64,000 bases of DNA from Vallitalea maricola. GTDB taxonomy: Bacteria; Bacillota; Clostridia; Lachnospirales; Vallitaleaceae. The translations under genes were made by a program, and so were the position numbers. Position 1 is the first letter of the stretch. Each line of letters starts with the position of its first letter. Of the stretch, positions 1 through 7,930 are shown piece by piece. The notes below the pieces were generated by a model, which saw nothing but the letters and a program-made list of their open reading frames with translations, did no database searches and was not told the DNA's origin. Location of the stretch: the NCBI RefSeq assembly GCF_036985595.1, contig NZ_BTPU01000028.1, forward strand, positions 32,110 to 96,109. Direction: 5' to 3'.

Positions 1-1
1 T

Positions 2-721
2 TTTATTGCTGGTGAATTCCTTTATGAAATAAATGATGATGATGTAGAAGTTACATTCATTAAGAAAAATGATAAAAATTATGATAAAGAAAAATATAAA
101 GATTTTGTAGAGAGCAAGTTGAAGGAACATAAAGAGATAGATGTTAAGATTAAGAACATAGAATTGTATGGAGAAAATATAAGAATTACTTTTGGTTTTG
201 AAGAATTATATGATTTGGATAGAGTTCTTAAAACAAATATTTTTCATGATTCTCTACAAGATTATCTAGATGATAATAATATTAATTATGACCAGTTTGA
301 AGATAAGGATGTATTATATAATGTATTAAGTGGTGAAGAAATAACTGAACAACAGTTAGAAGATAATAAAAAATATAGTTTAATCAGACTAGATTGTAAT
401 AATTCTAAAATAAAAGTTGATGGAGATATAATATATGCAAGCAAGCAAGGTGAAATCATAAAGAAAGACACTATTTATTTTAAAAACTATGGCACTTATT
501 ATCTATTATATAAGCCTTCAACTGGAATAAGCAAATGGGTTTTATGGGCGTTGTTGATATTAATAGTTGGTTACGCTATCTACCTAGGTATTAAATGGCA
601 ATCTAACAAGAAAAGCTCTGTTAACTGTTATTACTGTGGTCAGAAGAATGATTATGATGCAATATATTGTAAAATATGTGGGAATAAGATTAATCAAGAG
701 ATAAAAGATAGCAATAATTAA
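2..721 (+). CDS. Membrane protein with C-terminal zinc ribbon (5' end outside window)
   Basis: The reading frame is open from base 2, so the gene begins upstream of the window; the first internal start-like codon is a TTG at 119 with no ribosome site, so it is not the true start. The visible part is a charged, Asp/Glu/Lys-rich soluble domain, then one membrane helix (WVLWALLILIVGYAIYLGI, about codon 180 of the visible frame), then a short tail holding two CxxC pairs (CYYCGQ and CKICGN) that form a zinc-ribbon signature. Proteins with a membrane anchor and a terminal zinc ribbon are common in Firmicutes and mostly uncharacterised. I do not recognise the soluble domain. The next gene, 59 bases downstream on the same strand, is also a membrane protein. 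Confidence 0.75.
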   Translation, partial: FIAGEFLYEINDDDVEVTFIKKNDKNYDKEKYKDFVESKLKEHKEIDVKIKNIELYGENIRITFGFEELYDLDRVLKTNIFHDSLQDYLDDNNINYDQFEDKDVLYNVLSGEEITEQQLEDNKKYSLIRLDCNNSKIKVDGDIIYASKQGEIIKKDTIYFKNYGTYYLLYKPSTGISKWVLWALLILIVGYAIYLGIKWQSNKKSSVNCYYCGQKNDYDAIYCKICGNKINQEIKDSNN

Positions 722-780
722 TTGTTAGTGATTTGGTTTTGAGTTTAATGTTCATACAAGCTAAAATGAGGTGGAAGTAA

Positions 781-1161
781 ATGAGTTCTATTTCTAAGCA
801 TTATCGAAAACTACATATTGTACGCTGGATTGCTCGTGTCATAAGCTCGTTATCAATAGCATTTTTTCTCTTTATATTTATTGGAGAGTGTATATCTAAT
901 TTTGGTCCTTTGACACTAGAAGGAGTAATGATAGCAGGTTTTGCAGTTGTATTGATGGTGGGAGTTTTAATTTCTTGGTGGAAAGAAGGTATTGGTGGAA
1001 TTATTTTAATAATTAGTGGTGTTATATTTGCAATATTTATTTACTTAACAGCAGGAACAAACAGGATTTTAGCATCAACGTTAATCAGTTCACCTTTTTG
1101 GACATCTGGGGTTCTATTCTTGATAATCAGATATAAAATAGGTGATAACAAAAAAATGTGA
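781..1161 (+). CDS. Small four-helix membrane protein, unknown function
   Basis: A 126-residue protein with a basic N-terminus (HYRKLHIVRWIARV) and four predicted hydrophobic helices at about residues 18-37, 45-65, 71-90 and 100-118. The start ATG follows GAGGTGGAAGTAA, a good ribosome site. No catalytic motif is visible. It may be co-transcribed with the zinc-ribbon membrane gene just upstream. I cannot assign a role. Confidence 0.7.
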   Translation: MSSISKHYRKLHIVRWIARVISSLSIAFFLFIFIGECISNFGPLTLEGVMIAGFAVVLMVGVLISWWKEGIGGIILIISGVIFAIFIYLTAGTNRILASTLISSPFWTSGVLFLIIRYKIGDNKKM

Positions 1162-1224
1162 TTAATATATCTATAAAAAATTTAATGAAATTTATCTTTT
1201 AGTGTTATTATCTAATAATTAACC

Positions 1225-1253
1225 TTGACATAGAAAGGCTGTTTTGTTATACT
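1225..1253 (+). promoter_or_regulatory. Vegetative promoter of the glyS T-box transcript
   Basis: TTGACA at 1225-1230 and TATACT at 1248-1253 are separated by exactly 17 bases, a near-consensus SigA promoter. It lies about 70 bases upstream of the recognisable T-box leader, so it is the likely start of glyS transcription, near 1260. Confidence 0.75.
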
Positions 1254-1320
1254 TTTTCTCATATATAGATATTTTATAAAATATATTGTAATTAAATATT
1301 ATTATGTTGAATTATATAAT

Positions 1321-1521
1321 GACTCTGTAATGACAAAGAGAAGTAATTAATTAAATAAATTCTTGTAGCGAGTTCAGGGTGGTGTGAGCTGAATAGAATA
1401 TAATTAATGAATGGCACTTTTGAACAGATAATTAAGTGGATGTGCTATATTACATCAATTAGGGTGGAACCGCGGAAGATGTTCTTTCGTCCCTTCTAGG
1501 GATAGAAGAATGTCTTTTTTT
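1321..1521 (+). promoter_or_regulatory. T-box riboswitch, glycine specific
   Basis: This leader RNA senses uncharged tRNA-Gly and controls glyS by antitermination. The conserved T-box sequence AGGGTGGAACCGCGG is at 1461-1475. It is followed by a hairpin (about 1476-1517) ending in a T run, the intrinsic terminator that competes with the antiterminator. The sequence GAATGGCAC at 1409-1417 carries GGC at 1413-1415, a glycine codon at the position expected for the specifier, which matches the downstream gene. The 5' region (1330-1400) contains the stem I material. A T-box ahead of an aminoacyl-tRNA synthetase gene is classical in Firmicutes. Confidence 0.93.
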
Positions 1522-1564
1522 GTGAAAAAATATAAATATAGATATATAGAAAGGATGTTTTAAG

Positions 1565-2953
1565 ATGGAAAAGACTATGGAAAAAGTAGTTGCCCTTGCA
1601 AAGGCTAGAGGTTTTATTTATCCAGGATCAGAAATATATGGAGGATTAGCTAACACATGGGATTATGGTCCTCTTGGAGTTGAACTTAAAAACAATGTAA
1701 AAAAAGCTTGGTGGCAAAAATTTATTAAAGAAAGTCCTTACAATGTAGGTATTGATTGTGCTATATTAATGAATCCACAAGTATGGGTGGCTTCTGGTCA
1801 TGTAGGCGGTTTTAATGATCCATTAATGGATTGTAAAAGCTGTAAAGAAAGATTTAGGGCTGACCAATTAATTGAAAACTACATGAAAGAAAATAATCTT
1901 GAAATTGAAGATGCTGTTGATTCATGGTCCAATGAAAAAATGAAAAATTATATTGAAGAAAATGGTATTGTCTGTCCTTCTTGTGGAGAGAAAAATTTTA
2001 CAGATATTAGACAATTCAATTTGATGTTCAAAACTTTCCAAGGTGTAACAGAAGATGCTAAAAATACTGTTTATTTACGTCCAGAAACAGCACAAGGTAT
2101 TTTTGTTAACTTCAAAAATGTACAACGTACGTCAAGAAAGAAAATTCCATTTGGTATTGGTCAAATAGGTAAATCTTTCAGAAATGAAATTACACCAGGT
2201 AACTTTACATTTAGAACTAGAGAATTTGAACAAATGGAATTAGAATTTTTCTGTGAGCCAGGAACAGACCTTGAATGGTTTGAGTATTGGAAAAAATATT
2301 GTGTCAATTGGATATTATCTCTTGGTATAAAAGAAGAGAATATGAGATTGAGAGACCATAGCCAGGAAGAATTATCTCATTACAGTAATGCAACATCTGA
2401 TATAGAATACCTATTCCCATTCGGTTGGGGTGAACTATGGGGTATTGCTGATAGAACAGATTTTGACTTAAGAAAACATCAAGAAACTTCTGGTGCTGAT
2501 TTGACATATTTTGATGATATGAAAAAAGAAAAATATATTCCATATTGTATAGAGCCTTCACTAGGTGCAGATAGAGTAACACTTGCATTTTTATGTGAGG
2601 CATATGATGAAGAAGAATTAGAGAATGGTGATGTAAGAAAAGTACTACGTTTCCATCCAATAATAGCTCCAGTACAAATTGCTGTTCTTCCATTATCTAA
2701 AAAATTATCTGAAGAAGCAGAGAAAATATATGCTATGTTAGGTAAACATTATAATGTTGAATATGACGATAGAGGTAGTATAGGAAAAAGATATCGTAGA
2801 CAAGATGAAATAGGAACTCCTTATTGCTTAACATTTGATTTTGATTCTTTGGAAGATGGAGCTGTAACTATTAGAAATAGAGATTCAATGGAACAAGAAA
2901 GAGTTAAAATTGATGACTTGCTAAATTATTTAGGACAAAGAATAACATTTTAG
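1565..2953 (+). CDS. glyS: Glycine--tRNA ligase, single-chain alpha2 type
   Basis: Charges tRNA-Gly with glycine in the cytoplasm. The 462-residue length and N-terminus (ARGFIYPGSEIYGG, DYGPLGVELKNN) match the dimeric eukaryote/archaea-like class II enzyme and not the alpha2beta2 GlyQ/GlyS pair. Class II motif 2 is seen as SFRNEITPGNFTFRTREFEQ around residues 214-233 and motif 3 includes EPSLGADRV. A zinc-finger-like pair CKSC (about residue 91) and CPSC (about 139) is present. The anticodon-binding domain occupies the C-terminal third (from about residue 365). The glycine T-box directly upstream agrees with this function. Confidence 0.97.
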   Translation: MEKTMEKVVALAKARGFIYPGSEIYGGLANTWDYGPLGVELKNNVKKAWWQKFIKESPYNVGIDCAILMNPQVWVASGHVGGFNDPLMDCKSCKERFRADQLIENYMKENNLEIEDAVDSWSNEKMKNYIEENGIVCPSCGEKNFTDIRQFNLMFKTFQGVTEDAKNTVYLRPETAQGIFVNFKNVQRTSRKKIPFGIGQIGKSFRNEITPGNFTFRTREFEQMELEFFCEPGTDLEWFEYWKKYCVNWILSLGIKEENMRLRDHSQEELSHYSNATSDIEYLFPFGWGELWGIADRTDFDLRKHQETSGADLTYFDDMKKEKYIPYCIEPSLGADRVTLAFLCEAYDEEELENGDVRKVLRFHPIIAPVQIAVLPLSKKLSEEAEKIYAMLGKHYNVEYDDRGSIGKRYRRQDEIGTPYCLTFDFDSLEDGAVTIRNRDSMEQERVKIDDLLNYLGQRITF

Positions 2954-3067
2954 CATAAAATTACACAAAAAAAAATATTAAACAGTTACTTTATTAGTGA
3001 ATTGGTTAAAATCTATATATTAGTAGAAAAAAACAAAAAAAAATCTACTTATTTTAAGTTTTTGTGT

Positions 3068-3306
3068 TATAATATATGTCGGACTGACATATAAGTAAAA
3101 TTTTAGCAAATAGCATCAGATAAATAATTTACAGTTATATTGATGAAATGGTTGTTAGAATTATACAATTTGGTCATAATTTATTATAAGGTCATTAATT
3201 AACTTATTTATCTTTATCAAGTACTAATGACATAAAAACTAAGAGGTTTAAGCCTTAAGTTTTTAATATAAATAATTAAAGAAAAGATTATCAGGAGGTA
3301 TATTTA
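3068..3306 (+). promoter_or_regulatory. ppdK promoter region and long leader with palindrome
   Basis: The 353 bases between glyS and ppdK hold no gene. A TATAAT at 3068-3073 is the best -10 hexamer; the -35 is weak. Directly downstream of it lies a perfect inverted repeat, ATATGTC (3074-3080), loop GGACT, GACATAT (3086-3092), at the expected transcription start, a typical place for an operator. A second, imperfect hairpin lies at about 3234-3263 without a clear T run. The ribosome site AGGAGGT precedes the ATG at 3307. I do not know the cognate regulator. Confidence 0.5.
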
Positions 3307-5928
3307 ATGAGCAAGAAATATGTTTATATGTTTAGTGAAGCTGATGCATCAATGAAAAACCTTCTTGGTGGAAAAGGTGCTAACTTAGCAGAAATGACTA
3401 AGCTTGGTTTACCAATCCCTCAAGGATTTACTGTTTCAACTGAAGCTTGTATTAATTATTATGATAATGGTGAAAGTATTTCTGATGAAATTAAACAACA
3501 AATCGAAGAAGCTTTAGTGAAAGTTGAAGAAATTAATGATAAAAAATTTGGTGATAATAGCCAACCATTATTAGTATCTGTTCGTTCAGGTGCTAGAGTA
3601 TCTATGCCTGGTATGATGGATACAGTTCTTAACTTAGGACTTAATGATGTATCTGTTGAAGGATTCGCAAAAGCTACAGAAAATGCAAGATTCGCATACG
3701 ATTCTTATAGAAGATTTATTCAAATGTTCTCAGACGTTGTTAAAGGTCTTCCAAAATCAAAATTCGAAAGAGTATTAGACGATATCAAAGAAGCAAAAGG
3801 ATACGCAAGTGACTTAGATTTAACAGCTGATGATTTAAAAGACGTAATCACTGCTTTCAAAAATTTATATAAAGAACAATTAGGTGATGACTTCCCACAA
3901 AATCCAAAAGAGCAATTAATGGCAGCTGTAGAAGCAGTATTCGGTTCATGGAACAACGAACGTGCTATCATCTACAGAAGAATGAATGATATTCCAGGTA
4001 ACTGGGGAACAGCTGTTAATGTTCAAACAATGGTATTTGGTAACATGGGTGAAAGTTCAGGAACAGGTGTTGCTTTCACAAGAAACCCTGCAACTGGTGA
4101 AAAAGGAATCTATGGAGAATACTTATTAAATGCACAAGGTGAAGACGTTGTTGCTGGTATTAGAACACCAGAACCTATAACAAGACTTGAAGAGGATATG
4201 CCAGAAGTATACAAACAATTCATGGAAATCGCTTCTAACTTAGAGAACCACTACAAAGATATGCAAGATATGGAGTTTACTATTGAAAAAGGTAAATTAT
4301 ATTTCTTACAAACACGTAATGGTAAAAGAACAGCAGCTGCTGCATTAAAAATAGCTGTTGATCTAGTAGAAGAAGGATTATTAACTTCAAAAGAAGCTTT
4401 AATGAAAGTTGAGCCAAAACAACTTGATCAATTACTTCACCCTAACTTTGACGTTGCTGCATTAAAAGCTGGAACTGTAGTAGCTAAAGGTTTACCTGCA
4501 TCTCCAGGAGCTGCTGCTGGTAAGGTATACTTTACTGCAGAAGATGCTGCTGAAGCTGCTAAGAGAAACGAAAGAGTTATATTAGTTAGATTAGAAACTT
4601 CACCAGAAGATATTGAAGGTATGTACGCTTCAGAAGGTATCTTAACAGTACGTGGAGGTATGACATCACATGCAGCTGTTGTAGCTCGTGGAATGGGTAC
4701 TTGTTGTGTATCTGGTTGTGGAGACATCGTTATTGATGAAGAAAAGAAAGTATTTACTGTTGCTGGACAAACTGTTAAAGAAGGAGATTATATCTCATTA
4801 GACGGTTCAACAGGAAATATTTACATTGAAGATATTAAAACAGTTGATCCTGAAATTTCAGGTGATTTCGAGAAGTTCATGTCATGGGCTGACGAAGTTA
4901 GAACATTAAAAGTAAGAACTAATGCTGATACTCCAAGAGACGCTCAGAAAGCTGTTGAGTTTGGTGCTGAAGGTATCGGACTTTGTCGTACAGAGCATAT
5001 GTTCTTCGAAGAAGATAGAATTGCAAAAATGAGAAAAATGATCGTTGCTAAAGAAGTAGAAGAAAGAAAAGCTGCTCTTAGCGAATTATTACCAATTCAA
5101 AAAGGTGACTTCAAAGGTATGTACGAAGCATTAAAAGGAATGCCAATGACTGTACGTCTTCTTGACCCACCACTACATGAGTTCTTACCTCATGATGAAG
5201 AAGATATCGTTGCTTTAGCAAAAGATATGGGTATCACTTTTGAAGAATTAAAAGCTACTGTTGATTCATTACATGAATTCAACCCAATGCTTGGTCATAG
5301 AGGTTGTCGTTTAGCTGTAACATATCCAGAAATAGCTGAAATGCAAGCAACAGCTATTGTTGAAGCAGCAATCGAAGTTAAGAAAGAACAAGGATACGAT
5401 ATCGTTCCTGAAATCATGATTCCATTAGTTGGAGAAATTAAAGAATTAGCATATGTTAAAGATGTAGTAGTTAAAGCTGTTGACGCTGTAATAGCTGAAG
5501 CTGGTGTTGAGATGGAATACAAAGTTGGTACTATGATTGAAATTCCACGTGCTGCATTAACTGCTGATGCAATTGCAAAAGAAGCTGAATTCTTCTCATT
5601 TGGTACAAATGACTTAACTCAAATGACATTTGGATTCTCTCGTGATGATGCTGGTGCTTTCTTAGAAGATTACTACAATAAGGGAGTATTTGAATCAGAT
5701 CCATTTGCTAGATTAGATCAAACTGGCGTTGGTCAATTAGTTAAGATGGCAGCTGAAAAAGGTAAAGCTACAAGACCTGATATTAAATTAGGTATCTGTG
5801 GAGAACATGGTGGAGACCCTGCTTCAATTGAGTTCTGTCATAAAGTAGGATTAAACTATGTATCTTGTTCACCATTTAGAGTACCTATCGCTCGTTTAGC
5901 TGCGGCTCAAGCTGCTTTAAATAATTAA
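3307..5928 (+). CDS. ppdK: Pyruvate, phosphate dikinase
   Basis: Interconverts pyruvate + ATP + Pi with phosphoenolpyruvate + AMP + PPi. The 873-residue protein has the full three-domain layout: N-terminal ATP-grasp domain (LLGGKGANLAEMTKLGLPIP at residues 19-38; FTRNPATGEKGIYGEYLLNAQGEDVV around 257), the central phosphohistidine domain with the catalytic His in GGMTSHAAVVARGMGTCCVSGC (about residue 455), and the C-terminal PEP/pyruvate TIM barrel ending in GICGEHGGDP and the CSPFRVP segment. The coding sequence uses more C-ending codons than its neighbours, which fits high expression. It is monocistronic: its own promoter lies upstream and a strong terminator downstream. It likely serves PPi-linked glycolysis together with the PPi-phosphofructokinase at the end of the window. 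Confidence 0.97.
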   Translation: MSKKYVYMFSEADASMKNLLGGKGANLAEMTKLGLPIPQGFTVSTEACINYYDNGESISDEIKQQIEEALVKVEEINDKKFGDNSQPLLVSVRSGARVSMPGMMDTVLNLGLNDVSVEGFAKATENARFAYDSYRRFIQMFSDVVKGLPKSKFERVLDDIKEAKGYASDLDLTADDLKDVITAFKNLYKEQLGDDFPQNPKEQLMAAVEAVFGSWNNERAIIYRRMNDIPGNWGTAVNVQTMVFGNMGESSGTGVAFTRNPATGEKGIYGEYLLNAQGEDVVAGIRTPEPITRLEEDMPEVYKQFMEIASNLENHYKDMQDMEFTIEKGKLYFLQTRNGKRTAAAALKIAVDLVEEGLLTSKEALMKVEPKQLDQLLHPNFDVAALKAGTVVAKGLPASPGAAAGKVYFTAEDAAEAAKRNERVILVRLETSPEDIEGMYASEGILTVRGGMTSHAAVVARGMGTCCVSGCGDIVIDEEKKVFTVAGQTVKEGDYISLDGSTGNIYIEDIKTVDPEISGDFEKFMSWADEVRTLKVRTNADTPRDAQKAVEFGAEGIGLCRTEHMFFEEDRIAKMRKMIVAKEVEERKAALSELLPIQKGDFKGMYEALKGMPMTVRLLDPPLHEFLPHDEEDIVALAKDMGITFEELKATVDSLHEFNPMLGHRGCRLAVTYPEIAEMQATAIVEAAIEVKKEQGYDIVPEIMIPLVGEIKELAYVKDVVVKAVDAVIAEAGVEMEYKVGTMIEIPRAALTADAIAKEAEFFSFGTNDLTQMTFGFSRDDAGAFLEDYYNKGVFESDPFARLDQTGVGQLVKMAAEKGKATRPDIKLGICGEHGGDPASIEFCHKVGLNYVSCSPFRVPIARLAAAQAALNN

Positions 5929-5951
5929 TAAATAGGAATTTATATTCCGTG

Positions 5952-5982
5952 AAAAAGCCGTCAGTTTGACTGACGGTTTTTT
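5952..5982 (+). terminator. Rho-independent terminator of ppdK
   Basis: Perfect stem CCGTCAG (5958-5964), loop TTTGA, CTGACGG (5970-5976), followed by six T. The stem is preceded by an A run that extends the pairing. Confidence 0.92.
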
Positions 5983-6018
5983 GTTATATTATAGAATTAA
6001 GAATGAAGGTGTGTTTTT

Positions 6019-7446
6019 ATGGATATGAAAATAATATTTGCTCCTATCATAGGTGCAGGAATAGGGTATTCTACTAATTGGATTGCAATCAAGATGTTAT
6101 TTAGACCTTACACTGAAAAAAGAGTCATGGGTATCAGACTGCCCTTTACACCAGGATTAATACCAAAAGAAAGAGAAAGAGTAGCTAAATCAATTGGTGA
6201 AGTTATTCAAGATTATTTATTGACAGATAAAATTATAGTAAACGAACTACTAGAAGATTCAACAAAAGATCATGTACTGGAATTAATAAACCATAATTTG
6301 TACAATGATGAAGGAAATATTGATTTAGAACAATTACTATTATCTAATGATAATAAACCTGTACTTGATAAATTGAAAGATATCCTGGTTAGAAGATTAT
6401 ATGACCTTATACAAGATAAAAATACAAAAGAACAATTGCAAAAAGCAATAAGTGAAAGAATAAGTACAAGTCTAAAAAAAGTCAAATTGACAGATATAGT
6501 AAGTGAAGAAGAGCTTAATCATAAATATGAAGATATCATATACAATCAAAAAACCAGAGCAATATTAACTGATTTCTTATCTGGCATAATCAAGGAAGAG
6601 GCCACTATCAATGAGATAATTGATGAAGAGATGATTAATAATGTAAAAAGATTTTTTATTGATTATATTGATACATTAACAAGTGACTTGAAAATATTTG
6701 AAAATGAAAAGCTGAAAGAAAGAGTAGTAGGTCTGATTGATGCAACTATAAAAGAAAAAGTTGGAGCTTTCGGTGCTATGTTTGTTAATGGAGAGAGTAT
6801 TTATCAAACCATAGCAGAAAAATCAAAAGAAAAACTACAAGAACAAGAAGTAAAAGATGAAATATATACATTTGTAATAGAAAAAATAGATGAAGTAACT
6901 AATAGACCTTTAAGAGAGATTTTATCTAATGACACAAGAGAGAGTTTGATTGGATGGTTAGCTTATTACATACCAAAAAATCTTTCAAAATTAGATATTA
7001 CTAGTGCCATTGACTTGAAGAATAATGATCTATACTCATTAATTAATAACTTGGTAAATGATAGTCTAGAAGATAAAATCAACCATATGGTTAATGACAA
7101 TTATGAAGAAATGCTGAGAGACAAAGATATTAGTGAAAGTATTGAAAAAATTGTAGATACTTTGTTTGATAGAGTGCTACCCACTAATATTAAGGTTACA
7201 GATGAAGATAAGAAGGAGATAGATACTTTTATCCTTGATAAATATAGTTCATTTGTTAATAAGCACATGACTAAACTGATAAGAGATGTAAAATTAAGTT
7301 CTATCATAGAAAAGCAGCTTAACATGTTTGATATCAAAATGCTGGAAGACATCATATTATCCATTGCCAGAAAAGAGCTCAATGCGATTACTTTACTAGG
7401 CGGATTATTAGGCTTTATCATTTCTTTTCTCGCTGTTTTATTATAG
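6019..7446 (+). CDS. DUF445 family membrane-anchored protein
   Basis: A 475-residue protein whose N-terminus (GAGIGYSTNWIAIKMLFRPY, then RLPFTPGLIPKERERVAKSIG) is the hallmark of DUF445, the family of Bacillus YheB. Residues 1-22 and the last 20 (LLGGLLGFIISFLAVLL) are hydrophobic, so both ends are likely membrane-inserted around a long helical, highly charged soluble middle. The family's biochemical role is not established. The start ATG has a GAAGGTG ribosome site. It stands alone between the ppdK terminator and the Fur-regulated feo operon. Confidence 0.88.
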   Translation: MDMKIIFAPIIGAGIGYSTNWIAIKMLFRPYTEKRVMGIRLPFTPGLIPKERERVAKSIGEVIQDYLLTDKIIVNELLEDSTKDHVLELINHNLYNDEGNIDLEQLLLSNDNKPVLDKLKDILVRRLYDLIQDKNTKEQLQKAISERISTSLKKVKLTDIVSEEELNHKYEDIIYNQKTRAILTDFLSGIIKEEATINEIIDEEMINNVKRFFIDYIDTLTSDLKIFENEKLKERVVGLIDATIKEKVGAFGAMFVNGESIYQTIAEKSKEKLQEQEVKDEIYTFVIEKIDEVTNRPLREILSNDTRESLIGWLAYYIPKNLSKLDITSAIDLKNNDLYSLINNLVNDSLEDKINHMVNDNYEEMLRDKDISESIEKIVDTLFDRVLPTNIKVTDEDKKEIDTFILDKYSSFVNKHMTKLIRDVKLSSIIEKQLNMFDIKMLEDIILSIARKELNAITLLGGLLGFIISFLAVLL

Positions 7447-7477
7447 ATTTTTTGCAGATATCAATTTATTATTTATG

Positions 7478-7532
7478 TTGACTTTTGAGTATATGTAAGA
7501 TATAATTAATACAAGTGATAATCATTATCACT
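7478..7532 (+). promoter_or_regulatory. feoAB promoter with Fur box
   Basis: TTGACT at 7478-7483 and TATAAT at 7501-7506 are spaced 17 bases. Immediately downstream, TGATAATCATTATCA (7516-7530) is a perfect 7-1-7 Fur palindrome, extended by a matching base pair or two on each side (7514-7532). It covers the transcription start, so iron-bound Fur would block initiation. Confidence 0.92.
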
Positions 7533-7548
7533 AGATGGAGTTGATTAT

Positions 7549-7812
7549 ATGACATTAGATAAAGCGGAGAATAAACAAATATTTATTGTAAATGATATTG
7601 TGCAAGAACAAAGAATGAAAAAACGTCTTCAAGACATGGGATTGACTAAAGGAACTAGAATAAAGGTTCTATCTAATAATACAGGCGGTTCTTTTATTCT
7701 TAATATTAGAGGTTCAAGAGTTGTAATTGGCAAAACAGTTGCAGAAAAAATACATGTTCAACCTAGTGAACATGAAGCTTATGATATAAAAGCTGTTGGT
7801 AATGCCTGTTAG
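7549..7812 (+). CDS. feoA: FeoA domain protein, ferrous iron transport
   Basis: An 87-residue SH3-like FeoA protein that is thought to act as a cytoplasmic accessory to FeoB. The core RMKKRLQDMGLTKGTRIKVLSN followed by GGSFILNIRGSRVVIGKTVAEKIHV is typical of FeoA. It is the first gene after the Fur-box promoter, and feoB follows 118 bases later on the same strand. The residues before about position 15 are a short extension. Confidence 0.93.
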   Translation: MTLDKAENKQIFIVNDIVQEQRMKKRLQDMGLTKGTRIKVLSNNTGGSFILNIRGSRVVIGKTVAEKIHVQPSEHEAYDIKAVGNAC

Positions 7813-7930
7813 AATTATTGAATTATAAAGCAAAGCTTACCATAAAATGAGTTAATGAAAGATAACTTGATAGTCTATAAAGATACTTTTATAAGTGTCT
7901 TTTTGTATGTTTACAGAAAGGGATATGACA

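Noticed and set aside
7895..7930. GTG at 7895 as the feoB start
   Set aside because: No ribosome site precedes it, while a good site is correctly spaced for ATG 7931, which also starts the conserved G domain.
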